From NCBI RefSeq assembly GCF_003003995.1, contig NZ_PVWF01000019.1:1-57896 (forward strand): DNA of 57,896 nucleotides, written 5' to 3'. A program made the translations under genes and the position numbers. Source of the stretch: Pleurocapsa sp. CCALA 161. GTDB taxonomy: Bacteria; Cyanobacteriota; Cyanobacteriia; Cyanobacteriales; Xenococcaceae. Shown piece after piece: positions 25,173 through 36,074 of the stretch; position 1 is the stretch's first letter; every line of letters begins with the position of its first letter. The notes below the pieces were generated by a model that saw nothing but the letters and a program-made list of their open reading frames with translations, had not been told where the DNA came from and searched no databases.

Positions 25173-25272
25173 TACCGCTGCGCGTAAGTAATAAGTAATA
25201 AGTAATAAGTATTGATTTATCAGCTTTTACAGATTATTCGATGGTTACTTTATTTACGCCCTCGTCTACTAG
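25169..25272. repeat. 104-base intergenic repeat, copy B
   Basis: It has the same length and layout as 17422-17525: CTAGTACCGCT at the start, three AAGTAAT heptamers at 25186-25210, and TACTAG at the end. The inner stem here is GCGTAAGTAA with TTATTTACGC, so the T-to-G change on the left is matched by A-to-C on the right. The middle 40 bases differ from copy A. Confidence 0.8.
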
Positions 25273-25393
25273 AAATCTACTACTAGCTATTGAGAAAATT
25301 CAAGTATGTAATGATCGCCATCATCAGCGATCTTTTTTATTTTTAATTCCTTAAACTTGTTATGGTGTGAGTATCTGAGCCGAGGATTAACCG

Positions 25394-27919
25394 ATGAACT
25401 TACCCGATCTAGTCTCTTTTCTTCAGCACAAAACCTGTTTGAGCATTTTGTCAACGGATATTTTAACGGCGATCGCCGTTAATTTAAGCGAACAAACTAT
25501 TGCTGCCCAGCAAACGATAATTACTGAAAATACTGCGCCCGATGCTTTGTATATTGTTCAATCAGGAAGGCTAGCTAGTAATAGTGCCTTAGAATCTAGT
25601 CAGAGTAGTTTACTATCAGGGACGGTGTTAAATCTCTATGCTCTACTGTTAGATCAGCCAACTCAGTATCAAGTGGAAACGATTACAGAAGTTAAGGTTT
25701 GGTTGATTAATCGTGAACAGTTTCAAGCATTAATCCAGCAATATCCCCAGATCCCTCAGGCTTTTTCTCAACAGTTAGCCAGCCAGGTTAAGGAATTATC
25801 AGCACAGCTACAGTTTGAACAAGAGCGTCAGGTAATATTAAGACCTTATTTGGTCAGTAAAGCTAAACGGGGTGTCATTGGTAAAAGTCGTTACGCTACT
25901 AAATTGCGATCGCAAATTAAACAGGCTGCGCAAACTAAAGAGTCGGTTTTGATTTTTGGTGAACCAGGATTAGAAAAAGATAACCTGGCAACTTTAATTC
26001 ACTTTGGTTCTGCTAATCGTCGTCAACCGATTATTAAAATTGACTGTTCTAAGTTGCAGACTAGCGGTGCTGAATTATTTGGTCGCAGTGGGGGAAAACC
26101 AGGACTAATTGCCAGCCTCCAAGAGGGAACTTTGGTTCTCAATAATATTCACCTATTGCCAAAAGAATTGATTCCCGCGATCGCCAATCTGGTTAAAACC
26201 AATCAATATACGCCGATTATCCGTCCAGGGGGAGAAGCAGCCGAACCTCAAAGATCTCAAGCTAGAATAATTATTATTTCTGAGCAAAAGATTCCCGCGA
26301 TCAATTCGGCAGTAGCAAATCTGATCAAAGTTCCGCCTCTGAGAGTACGTAAAGTAGATCTAGATGAGCAGATCAACTATTATCTCAGTCTAATTGGGCG
26401 CAATAAATGTCTGCAAAGAACAAAAATCACTCCTGAAGCAGTGCGCAATCTGCAAACCTATGACTTTCCCAATAATTTACGGGAACTGGAAAGCATTGTC
26501 GAACGCGCTTTAGCTCAACTCCAAGGGTGCGATGAGATTACGGAAGAAGTAGTTTGGCAGTCTCAAAGTAAAAAGAAACAGTACCGCTTGAATTTACTCA
26601 ACAGATATCCTCAGCTTAGGTACTGGTTACGGAGTGACTGGTATCCCACCAGAATCAACTATGGCTTTACTCTCGGCTTTTTTGCCTTTATTGTCCTCAT
26701 CCTATTTTTTGCCCCCCAAAACCGCCAGGAAAACTTTGCCCTGAACATGTTTTGGGCGTGGTGGTGGCCCTTGATTTTAATTGGCTTTCCCTTTGTGGGT
26801 AGGTTGTGGTGTGCCGTATGCCCCTTTATGATTTATGGCGAGATTACGCAAAAACTATCGTTGATATTATTTCCGCGATCGCTTAAAAAATGGCCCAGAC
26901 AGGCTGCGGAACAATGGGGTGGCTGGTTCTTATTTGGTTTATTTGCGCTGATCCTACTTTGGGAAGAACTGTGGGATCTAGAAAATACTGCCTATCTTTC
27001 GGCTTGTTTATTGCTGTTGATCACCGCAGGGGCAATGATCTTTTCTACCATTTTTGAACGGCGTTTTTGGTGTCGCTATCTTTGTCCAATCGGCGGTATG
27101 AACGGTTTGTTTGCCAAACTCTCCATGACGGAATTACGGGCGCAACAAGGGACTTGTTCGGCAGAATGTACTACCTACCAATGTTATAAAGGTGGTGCTG
27201 CTAAAGGAGAAGGACAAGAAACCAACGGCTGTCCTCTCTATTCCCATCCCGCCCAGTTAACAGAGAATAAAGATTGCGTCCTCTGTATGACTTGTCTAAA
27301 AGCCTGCCCTCATCGTTCAGTAGAGTTTAATTTGCGCCCCCCTGGGATTGAACTCTGGACAACCCATATACCCCATAGCTACGAAGTAGCACTATTGTTC
27401 TTACTGTTAAATGTGGTCTTTCTCCATCGTCTACCAGAAATATCTACTAGGCTGGGTTTAGATCTGCATCTAGAACGATTTAGTAATCATGCCTTGGTAT
27501 CAATCATAGTTTTGACTGCACCGATGATCTTCCCCCTACTAGCTCAAGGTATTAATATTTTGATTGGTAAATTAAACCGCACATTTGCACCTCATAAATT
27601 TATTGAGCTAGCCTATGGCTATTTACCTCTTGTTTTAGCGGGAAATTTAGCCCACTATCTACGTCTAGGATTGAGTGAGGGAGGCAGAATACTTCCCGTA
27701 ACGATGGCAACCTTCGGCTTCAACGGATCAATGCCGATGCTGGTAGCTCATCCTGCGGTAATTGCTTTTTTACAGGGTAGCTGTTTAATTGTCGGCGTGG
27801 TACTGTCAATTTTATTGACTCAAAAGATTGCCCGTCAGCAGTTTAAATATTTACTTCCGCAACATTTAGCGATCGCAATTTTGGCAAGAGGAATGTGGCA
27901 AATTATTGTCGGGTTTTAA
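25394..27919 (+). CDS. CNB fold / degenerate AAA+ / membrane polyferredoxin fusion
   Basis: An 841-residue three-part protein. Residues 1-140 resemble a cyclic-nucleotide-binding (CRP-type) sensor. Residues 160-380 resemble the AAA+ domain of sigma54 activators, but Walker A reads GEPGLEKDN (Gly replaced by Glu before Lys), Walker B reads LVLNNI in place of LFLDEI, and the GAFTGA loop is missing (ELFGRSGGKPG). Residues 420-840 form a NapH/NosR-like membrane ferredoxin with CAVCP, CRYLCP, CSAEC, and a CVLCMTCLKACPH 4Fe-4S motif (628-638), followed by further helices. It may be a redox sensor or an electron-transfer protein with its own regulatory head. A terminator follows. Confidence 0.85.
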   Translation: MNLPDLVSFLQHKTCLSILSTDILTAIAVNLSEQTIAAQQTIITENTAPDALYIVQSGRLASNSALESSQSSLLSGTVLNLYALLLDQPTQYQVETITEVKVWLINREQFQALIQQYPQIPQAFSQQLASQVKELSAQLQFEQERQVILRPYLVSKAKRGVIGKSRYATKLRSQIKQAAQTKESVLIFGEPGLEKDNLATLIHFGSANRRQPIIKIDCSKLQTSGAELFGRSGGKPGLIASLQEGTLVLNNIHLLPKELIPAIANLVKTNQYTPIIRPGGEAAEPQRSQARIIIISEQKIPAINSAVANLIKVPPLRVRKVDLDEQINYYLSLIGRNKCLQRTKITPEAVRNLQTYDFPNNLRELESIVERALAQLQGCDEITEEVVWQSQSKKKQYRLNLLNRYPQLRYWLRSDWYPTRINYGFTLGFFAFIVLILFFAPQNRQENFALNMFWAWWWPLILIGFPFVGRLWCAVCPFMIYGEITQKLSLILFPRSLKKWPRQAAEQWGGWFLFGLFALILLWEELWDLENTAYLSACLLLLITAGAMIFSTIFERRFWCRYLCPIGGMNGLFAKLSMTELRAQQGTCSAECTTYQCYKGGAAKGEGQETNGCPLYSHPAQLTENKDCVLCMTCLKACPHRSVEFNLRPPGIELWTTHIPHSYEVALLFLLLNVVFLHRLPEISTRLGLDLHLERFSNHALVSIIVLTAPMIFPLLAQGINILIGKLNRTFAPHKFIELAYGYLPLVLAGNLAHYLRLGLSEGGRILPVTMATFGFNGSMPMLVAHPAVIAFLQGSCLIVGVVLSILLTQKIARQQFKYLLPQHLAIAILARGMWQIIVGF

Positions 27920-27950
27920 CCAAGCTGATAGCTAAGTAGACAGATATAGC

Positions 27951-27978
27951 TCTCTTCTGTAATTCTCGGCAGAAGAGA
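27951..27978 (+). terminator. Terminator hairpin after fusion gene
   Basis: TCTCTTCTG and CAGAAGAGA form a nine-base perfect stem with a ten-base loop. No strong T-run follows. Confidence 0.5.
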
Positions 27979-28117
27979 CATAAAAGTCATCCCAACAAAG
28001 ACACAAGCATTGTGGAAGGGAATTAGTTCTCTCGATCAAACATCAAATCCCAGTCGTGGATTAATTACTGTTCGAGGCTATAGTCATTTCAAATAGCAAC
28101 CAGTGGATCTTACAACG

Positions 28118-28159
28118 AAGTAGCAAGTAGCAAGTAACAAGTAACAAGTAACAAGTAAA
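28118..28159. repeat. Heptamer tandem array (AAGTAGC/AAGTAAC x6)
   Basis: Two AAGTAGC units, three AAGTAAC units and one AAGTAAA unit in strict seven-base register. Confidence 0.9.
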
Positions 28160-28241
28160 ATTCACCATCATCATTAATACAAAGTAACCATAGGGAAATT
28201 AATTAAAATGACTATAAATTATCGTTAGTACTTATTTGAAT

Positions 28242-28772
28242 ATGAATATTCGTGAAGCTAAGTTAGAAGATGCAGCAGCGATCGCCTTTGTTCATGTTGA
28301 CTCTTCGCAGACTACATATCGTGATTTATTGCCGAATGATCATTTAAACAAATTCTCTTACAAAAAACGTGCAAATAACTGGAAAAATAGCCTTAACGTT
28401 AGTACTAAAGCCCAAACAAACTATTTCATTTATGTAGCTGAAAATCCTATGGGCGAAATTGTTGGTTTTATAGATGGTGGTTTAGTTAGAGGCGATTCTA
28501 CTTATCAAGGCGAGATTTACGCTCTATATATTTTAGAAGCTTATCAAAGAAAAGGTATCGGCAGAAGTCTCATTAAGGCGATCGCCTTGAGATTATCTCA
28601 ATCTAGGTTAACCTCAATTATGGTTTGGGTTTTAGCAGGTAATCCAGCAGTTCAATTTTATCAAGCTCTTGATGCTCAAAGAATAGGACAAAAGCTGATT
28701 AAAACTAGAGGTATTGAATGTACCAAAATAGCTTATGGTTGGAACGATATACAGGTTTTGCTGACAGAATAG
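28242..28772 (+). CDS. GNAT-family N-acetyltransferase
   Basis: A 176-residue acetyltransferase. The acetyl-CoA-binding region is visible in EIYALYILEAYQRKGIGRSL (motif A, R/Q-x-x-G-x-G/A) near residues 88-107, preceded by GFIDGGLV. The N-terminus IREAKLEDAAAIAFVHV is the usual GNAT start, and the end (LDAQRIGQKLI) forms motif B. The substrate is unknown. ATG 28242 is chosen over an in-frame TTG at 28236. Confidence 0.85.
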   Translation: MNIREAKLEDAAAIAFVHVDSSQTTYRDLLPNDHLNKFSYKKRANNWKNSLNVSTKAQTNYFIYVAENPMGEIVGFIDGGLVRGDSTYQGEIYALYILEAYQRKGIGRSLIKAIALRLSQSRLTSIMVWVLAGNPAVQFYQALDAQRIGQKLIKTRGIECTKIAYGWNDIQVLLTE

Positions 28773-28806
28773 CGCGATCGCACTTTAAAGATTGTTCAAA
28801 AAGATG

Positions 28807-29133
28807 TTAGTAGACAAACATTTCTTGTAAAACAGATAAAACTGCTTTTAATTCTCTGTTTGATAACGCGCCTAATTTTGAAATCAAGCGTTTTTTTTCA
28901 ACAGTTCTAATCTGGTCGAGCATAATTTCTCCCTCTTTATTCTGGAAACTTACACCTACCCTACTTTTATAATATTTTTGTTTGCTAGTCATAGGGGCAA
29001 TAACTACCGTGCGAATATATTGATTCATTTCATTTGGAGAAACCACTACACAGGGACGAGTCTTCTTGACTTCTAAACCGATAGTTGGATCGAGATTAAT
29101 TAAGTAAACATGCCCTCTTTTTATCATTCCCAT
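28807..29133 (-). CDS. MazF/PemK-type toxin
   Basis: A 108-residue protein of the type II toxin class. It opens IKRGHVYLINLDPTIG with KKTRPCVVVSPN, then VVIAPMTS, and later GEIMLDQIRTVEKKRL, all features of MazF/PemK endoribonucleases that cut mRNA at short sites. The start overlaps the antitoxin stop by ten bases, the standard tight coupling. It has full length and no visible damage. Confidence 0.92.
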   Translation of the reverse strand: MGMIKRGHVYLINLDPTIGLEVKKTRPCVVVSPNEMNQYIRTVVIAPMTSKQKYYKSRVGVSFQNKEGEIMLDQIRTVEKKRLISKLGALSNRELKAVLSVLQEMFVY

Positions 29134-29366
29134 TCCTCATCGTATTCCGTAGGAAGAGTATCATCAATTAATAATTCATCATCCCCCTTAGCTGCCATTA
29201 ACTTAAACGATTCTGCCCAACCCACCCTAATTTGAGCTGGTTTTAAAACAAGATTACCGTCTTTAATTTCTATCTCAACTGACTCACTGAAACCGCATTG
29301 CTCCATAATTGTCTTAGGAATTCTAATTCCTTGGGAGTTACCTATTTTTATAATGTCAATTTTCAT
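29124..29366 (-). CDS. MazE-type antitoxin (AbrB/SpoVT fold)
   Basis: An 80-residue protein whose first 45 residues are the swapped-hairpin DNA-binding domain (IDIIKIGNSQGIRIPKTIME, then VEIEIKDGNLVLKP). Its acidic C-terminal tail (LLIDDTLPTEYDEEWE) would wrap the toxin. It is expected to repress its own operon. The promoter should lie in the 65 bases shared with the divergent methyltransferase gene. Confidence 0.92.
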   Translation of the reverse strand: MKIDIIKIGNSQGIRIPKTIMEQCGFSESVEIEIKDGNLVLKPAQIRVGWAESFKLMAAKGDDELLIDDTLPTEYDEEWE

Positions 29367-29431
29367 AATGGCAATTTAAGTAATTACATTGTAATCACTT
29401 TAGTTTAACACTATAAAACACAAGTTATTTG

Positions 29432-30640
29432 ATGTCTGATTCACAAGCGATTAATCAAGCCGTTGCCAATTTATACAATACCTATCCCTTTCCCCCCGAT
29501 CCTCTTTCTGACTTAGAACCCCCAGGCTATAACTGGCGCTGGAGTTGGACGGCAGCCTATAGTTTTTGCACGGGAAAAAAACCCGTAACTCAAGATATTC
29601 GGATTCTCGATGCTGGTTGTGGCACAGGTTCTGGTACAGATTATTTAATTCACCTCAATCCAGCAGCAGAAGTTACGGCGATCGATCTAAGTGAAAAAGC
29701 GTTAGCAGTGGCAGAAGAACGCTGTAATCGTTCAGGAGTGATTGCTAAACACTCTAAGCCAGTTAAGTTTTTAAACTTGAAGTTAGAAGAGGCAACCCAG
29801 CTAGAAGGAGAGTTCGATTTGATTAACTGTGTTGGGGTACTACATCATTTACCTGAACCTGACAAGGGTATAAAAGCATTGGCAAAAAAATTAAAGCCAG
29901 GAGGTATTCTTCATATATTTGTTTATGCTGAACTAGGACGCTGGGAAATTAGCTTAATGCAAAAGGCGATCGCACTTCTTCAAGGAGACAAACGGGGTGA
30001 CTATCGAGATGGGGTAAAAGTAGGTAGGGAAATTTTTGCTAATCTACCCGAACACAACCGTCTTCTTCAGCAAGAGAAAAAACTGTGGTCACTGGAAAAT
30101 CATCGAGATGAATCTTTTGCGGATATGTATGTTCATCCCCAAGAAATCGATTACAACGTAGAAACGCTATTCGATTTGATTGAAGCTTCGGGATTAGATT
30201 TTGTCGGCTTTTCTAATCCTAAATATTGGCAACTAGACAGGCTCGTCGGTGAATCTGAAGAATTAATGATTAGAGCAAAAGGATTGAGCGATCGCGCTCG
30301 ATATCGTCTAATTGAATTACTAGATCCTAGTTTGACCCATTACGAGTTTTTCTTGAGTAAGCCAATTTTAGTAAAAGAAAACTGGTCGGATGACGCAACC
30401 TTGAATGGGGCAATTCCCGAATGTAATCCCTGTATGCAGGGGTTTCCTAGCCAAAGTTTTCTGGACTTTGAATATCAAATGGTGCATTTAACAGAGGCAG
30501 AGTATCAGTTTATGTTGGCTTGCCACCAGAATACGGAGCAACAAGTCAGGGTTGGTGAGATTTTGACGAGGTGTGACTTGAATTTAGAGGGAGTGCGATC
30601 GCTTTTTGAACGACAGTTAATTATTTTAAGCAGCAATTAA
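29432..30640 (+). CDS. SAM-dependent methyltransferase
   Basis: A 402-residue class I methyltransferase. Motif I is ILDAGCGTGSGTDYL (about residues 52-66), motif II is the acidic end of EVTAIDLSEKALAVAEERC, and motif IV is LINCVGVLHHLPEP. The C-terminal 150 residues form an extra domain ending in a winged-helix-like stretch (RVGEILTRCDLNLEGVRSLF). Similar two-domain proteins are common in cyanobacteria, and the substrate is unknown. ATG 29432 is preferred to the overlapping TTG at 29429. Confidence 0.85.
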   Translation: MSDSQAINQAVANLYNTYPFPPDPLSDLEPPGYNWRWSWTAAYSFCTGKKPVTQDIRILDAGCGTGSGTDYLIHLNPAAEVTAIDLSEKALAVAEERCNRSGVIAKHSKPVKFLNLKLEEATQLEGEFDLINCVGVLHHLPEPDKGIKALAKKLKPGGILHIFVYAELGRWEISLMQKAIALLQGDKRGDYRDGVKVGREIFANLPEHNRLLQQEKKLWSLENHRDESFADMYVHPQEIDYNVETLFDLIEASGLDFVGFSNPKYWQLDRLVGESEELMIRAKGLSDRARYRLIELLDPSLTHYEFFLSKPILVKENWSDDATLNGAIPECNPCMQGFPSQSFLDFEYQMVHLTEAEYQFMLACHQNTEQQVRVGEILTRCDLNLEGVRSLFERQLIILSSN

Positions 30641-31012
30641 ATCTGCAATTATCTAGAATATTCAATTAATTTTTGATTTAAAGCGATCGCCTTTGATCAG
30701 AGTTCTCATGCTGAAGATGAACTAATGATGATTTGAATCGAGAAGCTAATCACCTCAAGCCCATAAGTTTACTTAAATATCCCTCACTTGCCCATTTAGA
30801 AATTTTTAATAATTGGTTACAGTACCGTGATATGATTTCTGGGTACTGTGACTGAAAAGCATTACTGCCAGGTTCGTAGTATTGCCCAGTAGTGCCTTAG
30901 TAAACAATTGTTGGGCTAAGGTAATTCCATTATTCAAATGGATAAATAGCTGCTTAAATTGATCTACATTATATGTAAAGAAATTTAGTGGTAGCAGTAA
31001 CCAAAAATAAGA
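30641..31012. other. Leader region of the atp operon
   Basis: There are 372 bases without a gene. An inverted pair ACAGTACC (30819-30826) and GGTACTGT (30842-30849) lies about 165 bases before atpI and is the only strong structure. A minus-strand frame here (30806-31051) overlaps atpI in antisense and is not believed. The operon promoter must be in this stretch. Confidence 0.5.
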
Positions 31013-31483
31013 ATGGATTCGCATTCGAGTGACGTGCTTTTGTCTAATCAATCTTCCGAACCATTACTAGTTCAAAATGAGCAAATTACTCATCATGATG
31101 CTGGTTCTTTAGAAGCTCATGACTCAATGGCAGATTTTTATCAATTACAGCGATCGCTGTTGTTAACTACTCTGGTATTGATGGGAATAATTTTTTTTCC
31201 TGTGTGGTATTTTTTCTCTCTTAATACTGCTTTTAATTATTTATTGGGTGCAGTTGTTGGGCTGGTGTATTTGAGAATGTTAGCCAAAGATGTTGAGCGC
31301 CTAGGTCAACAACGCCTCGGTGCTAAGGGATTAGGACTTTTTGTCATCCTGATACTGATTGCTAGTAAGTGGCAACAGTTACACATTCTTCCTGTCTTTC
31401 TTGGATTTCTAACTTATAAGCCAGCGATCATTATCTACACTGTTAAGTCAATCTTTTGGTCAACAGAAGAAAATGATGCTTGA
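31013..31483 (+). CDS. atpI: ATP synthase protein I
   Basis: A 156-residue membrane protein with four hydrophobic segments and the position typical of Atp1/AtpI, at the head of the cyanobacterial operon. It is thought to help assemble the c-ring or supply magnesium. The N-terminal 45 residues are polar and variable. The sequence is poorly conserved in general, so the identification rests on size, topology and operon place. Confidence 0.88.
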   Translation: MDSHSSDVLLSNQSSEPLLVQNEQITHHDAGSLEAHDSMADFYQLQRSLLLTTLVLMGIIFFPVWYFFSLNTAFNYLLGAVVGLVYLRMLAKDVERLGQQRLGAKGLGLFVILILIASKWQQLHILPVFLGFLTYKPAIIIYTVKSIFWSTEENDA

Positions 31484-31548
31484 AATAAGAGATTTTTAAA
31501 GAAACTACAAGAGCAGTTTTAATTTAATGTTTTGTTCAATCTAGGCAT

Positions 31549-32292
31549 ATGGAAATTCTAGGTGCTTTGACTTTTGTAAATACTTATACCCTGGCGGAAC
31601 TAGAAGTTGGCGAACATTTTCTGTGGAAAATCGGCAATTTTACAGTTCACGGACAGGTTTTTCTCAATTCTTGGATAGTAATCGGACTTTTAGTAATAGC
31701 TTCTTTAGCTGCCACGCGGAACATTCAAAAAATTCCTGGTGGGATTCAAAACTTCATGGAGTTTGTCCTCGAGTTTATTCGAGATTTGGTGAGAAATCAG
31801 ATCGGGGAAAAAGAATATCGTGACTGGGTGCCATTTATCGGCACTTTGTTTTTGTTCATCTTTGTGTCAAATTGGTCAGGTGCATTAGTCCCCTGGAAAC
31901 TCATTGAGTTACCATCTGGTGAACTGGCTGCTCCCACAAATGACATCAATACAACGTTAGCTCTAGCATTGCTTACTTCCTTGGCGTATTTCTACGCTGG
32001 ATTGAAGAAAAAAGGACTGAGTTACTTCAAACATTATATTGAACCAACTCCTGTTCTACTTCCCATTGCAATTCTAGAAGATTTCACCAAGCCTCTTTCT
32101 CTAAGCTTCCGTCTCTTTGGTAATATTTTAGCTGACGAATTAGTAGTTGCTGTATTAGTACTGCTGGTTCCGTTATTCATTCCATTACCAGTTATGGCAT
32201 TAGGCTTATTTACTAGTGCGATTCAAGCTTTAGTATTTGCTACCCTAGCTGGGGCATATATACACGAAGCTTTAGTAGATCACCACGATTAA
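31549..32292 (+). CDS. atpB: ATP synthase subunit a
   Basis: A 247-residue integral membrane subunit forming the proton half-channels against the c-ring. The essential arginine lies in the helix [20 protein letters not shown], and the last helix has [19 protein letters not shown]. Length and order match cyanobacterial atpB (a subunit in bacterial naming). Confidence 0.97.
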   Translation: MEILGALTFVNTYTLAELEVGEHFLWKIGNFTVHGQVFLNSWIVIGLLVIASLAATRNIQKIPGGIQNFMEFVLEFIRDLVRNQIGEKEYRDWVPFIGTLFLFIFVSNWSGALVPWKLIELPSGELAAPTNDINTTLALALLTSLAYFYAGLKKKGLSYFKHYIEPTPVLLPIAILEDFTKPLSLSFRLFGNILADELVVAVLVLLVPLFIPLPVMALGLFTSAIQALVFATLAGAYIHEALVDHHD

Positions 32293-32300
32293 GAGGTTCA

Positions 32301-32326
32301 ATTTAGAAGCAATCTAACTTCTAAAT
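32301..32326 (+). promoter_or_regulatory. Intercistronic hairpin between atpB and atpE
   Basis: ATTTAGAAG (32301-32309) pairs with CTTCTAAAT (32318-32326) around an eight-base loop, nine bases after the atpB stop. In atp operons such stems can protect or partially terminate mRNA, helping to set the high c-subunit level. Confidence 0.5.
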
Positions 32327-32404
32327 TTTGTTTAAGTGTTGAAGTATAGTTACTATGACTTCAATCCATTTTTTAAGTTCTTTCAGTAAATTTAAAGTAG
32401 GTAA

Positions 32405-32650
<246 letters not shown>

Positions 32651-32728
32651 ATTTTTCTAAAATCTGTTGGAGATACTTTTGAGTGTCTCTACAGGTTTGA
32701 TTGTTCAATCCAATTTGCCCTATAAAAA

Positions 32729-33160
32729 ATGTTTGATTTTGATGCGACTTTGCCTTTAATGGCAGTGCAGTTTTTGCTCTTAACAGCACTGTTAAACGCA
32801 GTATTTTACAAGCCATTAATGAAGGTGCTGGATGAACGAGAGGATTATCTTCGCAGTGGTGATACTGGTTCTAAAGATAAACTAGCCAAAGCTGAAAGCA
32901 TAGTCAAAGAATATGAGAGACAAATAGCCCAAGCGCGCCGAGAATCTCAAGATCTGATCCAAAAAGCTCAAGCAGAAGCAAAGGAAATTACGACGACCAA
33001 AGTGGCCGCCGCCCAGCAAGAAGTTCAATCCCAAAGAGAAGCCGCAACTCAAGAAATAGAGCAGCAAAAAGCAGCCGCTTTTGCAACTTTAGAGCAGCAA
33101 GTTGATTCTCTGTCTCGTCAAATCTTAGAAAAAATACTCGACCCAGAATTAGTCAAATAA
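32729..33160 (+). CDS. atpG: ATP synthase subunit b'
   Basis: A 143-residue peripheral-stalk subunit. It has one N-terminal membrane helix (about residues 5-25) followed by a long charged coiled coil rich in Ala, Gln and Glu. The pairing of b' with b is a mark of photosynthetic organisms. It lies between atpE and atpF as expected. Confidence 0.94.
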   Translation: MFDFDATLPLMAVQFLLLTALLNAVFYKPLMKVLDEREDYLRSGDTGSKDKLAKAESIVKEYERQIAQARRESQDLIQKAQAEAKEITTTKVAAAQQEVQSQREAATQEIEQQKAAAFATLEQQVDSLSRQILEKILDPELVK

Positions 33161-33220
33161 ATTAAATAAATTTGATTAATAGCGGTCATAAATGAAAAAA
33201 ATAACAAAACTCAACTGGGT

Positions 33221-33754
33221 ATGATAGAGACTTTATTATTTCTTGCAGAAGCACACTCAGAGGTTGAAAGTGGTTTTGGTTTAAATTTAGATATTTTTGA
33301 AACAAACCTAATTAACCTCACCCTCTTAGTGGGAATACTAGTTTATTTTGGTAAACCAGTACTGAGCAAAATTTTGACCGAAAGACGTTCAAAAATTGCC
33401 GAGCAGATTCAGGCAGTTGAGCAGAAGAAAAAACAAGCTGAGGTTACTCTAGCAAACGAACAGAAAAAACTAGAAGAAGCTAAGGTAATAGCTGCTAAAA
33501 TTCGTTCTGAAGCAACTACCAATGCTCAAAAAGCAAGAGAAGCGATTTTAGCTCAAGGTGAAAAAGAGGTTCAACGCCTCAGGGAGATTGCGGGTAAAGA
33601 CCTTAGTTCCGAACAAGAAAAAGCGATCGCCCAGCTAAGAGCGCGTGTAGTGGCATTAGCTTTAGAACAGGCAAGATCCCAAATGGACAATATGCTGAAC
33701 GACGACGTACAGCGCAAGCTAATTGACCGCAGTATCGCTAAATTAGGAGGTTAA
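33221..33754 (+). CDS. atpF: ATP synthase subunit b
   Basis: A 177-residue peripheral-stalk subunit with one membrane segment (about residues 28-48) and a long coiled coil. The segment after the membrane reads [16 protein letters not shown], the usual b-type start of the stalk. It ends five bases before atpH with GGAGG inside its last codons, suggesting coupling. Confidence 0.95.
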   Translation: MIETLLFLAEAHSEVESGFGLNLDIFETNLINLTLLVGILVYFGKPVLSKILTERRSKIAEQIQAVEQKKKQAEVTLANEQKKLEEAKVIAAKIRSEATTNAQKAREAILAQGEKEVQRLREIAGKDLSSEQEKAIAQLRARVVALALEQARSQMDNMLNDDVQRKLIDRSIAKLGG

Positions 33755-33759
33755 TCATT

Positions 33760-34311
33760 ATGGGTGGAACTCTAATCAACAGTGAAATTGGAGAACCCTA
33801 TGCACAAGCATTAATGTCTCTAGCACAGCAGCGTGATTTAACCAATCAGTTTGGTGAAACTTTCCGTTCTCTAGATTCATTACTTTCCGAATCAAAAGAA
33901 TTCAAAGACTTTGTGCTTAATCCAGTAGTTAAAGGAGAAGACAAAAAAGCAGTACTGAAGCAGGTATTGGGTAACGACGCAAACCCGTACTTAGTAAACT
34001 TCATGATGCTCTTGGTTGATAAGAGACGGATTGTCTTTTTAGAGCCAATTGTCGAGCAATATTTAAACCTACTGCGCAAGCTGAATCAAACTGTTCTGGC
34101 AGAAGTAACTTCTGCTACAGAGTTAAGCGATTCCCAGAAACAAAGCATTATTGAAAAGGTAAAGGCGATCGCTGATGCTCGTGATGTAGAGCTAAAAACC
34201 AGCATTGACTCTGACTTGATTGGCGGGGTAATTATCAAAGTTGGGTCGAAAGTAATTGATGCCAGTATTCGCGGACAACTCCGTCGTATTAGCATCAGCT
34301 TAAATCAATAA
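33760..34311 (+). CDS. atpH: ATP synthase subunit delta
   Basis: A 183-residue soluble subunit that fixes the peripheral stalk to the alpha3beta3 head. The N-terminal helical domain starts [15 protein letters not shown], and the C-terminal domain ends [20 protein letters not shown], the conserved OSCP/delta signature. TTAGGAGG lies just before the start. Confidence 0.96.
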   Translation: MGGTLINSEIGEPYAQALMSLAQQRDLTNQFGETFRSLDSLLSESKEFKDFVLNPVVKGEDKKAVLKQVLGNDANPYLVNFMMLLVDKRRIVFLEPIVEQYLNLLRKLNQTVLAEVTSATELSDSQKQSIIEKVKAIADARDVELKTSIDSDLIGGVIIKVGSKVIDASIRGQLRRISISLNQ

Positions 34312-34384
34312 ATCACCAGGCAGGCGCAAGAACTATTTAAGGGATCGCCTCTCAACAATCAGACAGAATAAAACTAACTCTTAA

Positions 34385-35917
<1,533 letters not shown>

Positions 35918-35924
35918 CTTTTTA

Positions 35925-36014
35925 GGGTAATGGGTAATGGGTAATGGGTAATGGGTAAGCAGGACATAGGAAATCAATAATATTGACCTATTACCTACTA
36001 CCTACTACCTATTT
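35925..36014. repeat. Opposed heptamer arrays between atpA and atpC
   Basis: Five GGGTAA(T/G) units (35925-35959) face four CCTA(C/T)T(A/T) units (35987-36014), each in exact seven-base register. The right array is roughly the complement of the left, so the region can fold on itself within the atp transcript. Confidence 0.85.
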
Positions 36015-36074
36015 GCGAAGCTTATCCTTTAGGACTACCTATTATTTTTTCCTCATCCTTCATCCTTTATAAAT

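Larger units (their letters stand above)
27920..28241. other. Gap with terminator and heptamer array
   Basis: There are 322 bases with no gene. A hairpin at 27951-27978 ends the fusion gene, a six-unit heptamer array lies at 28118-28159, and the acetyltransferase leader follows. Confidence 0.65.

Noticed and set aside
30806-31051. 81-residue minus-strand frame in the atp leader
   Set aside because: It runs antisense into atpI and crosses the likely promoter region. No family or start signal is visible.
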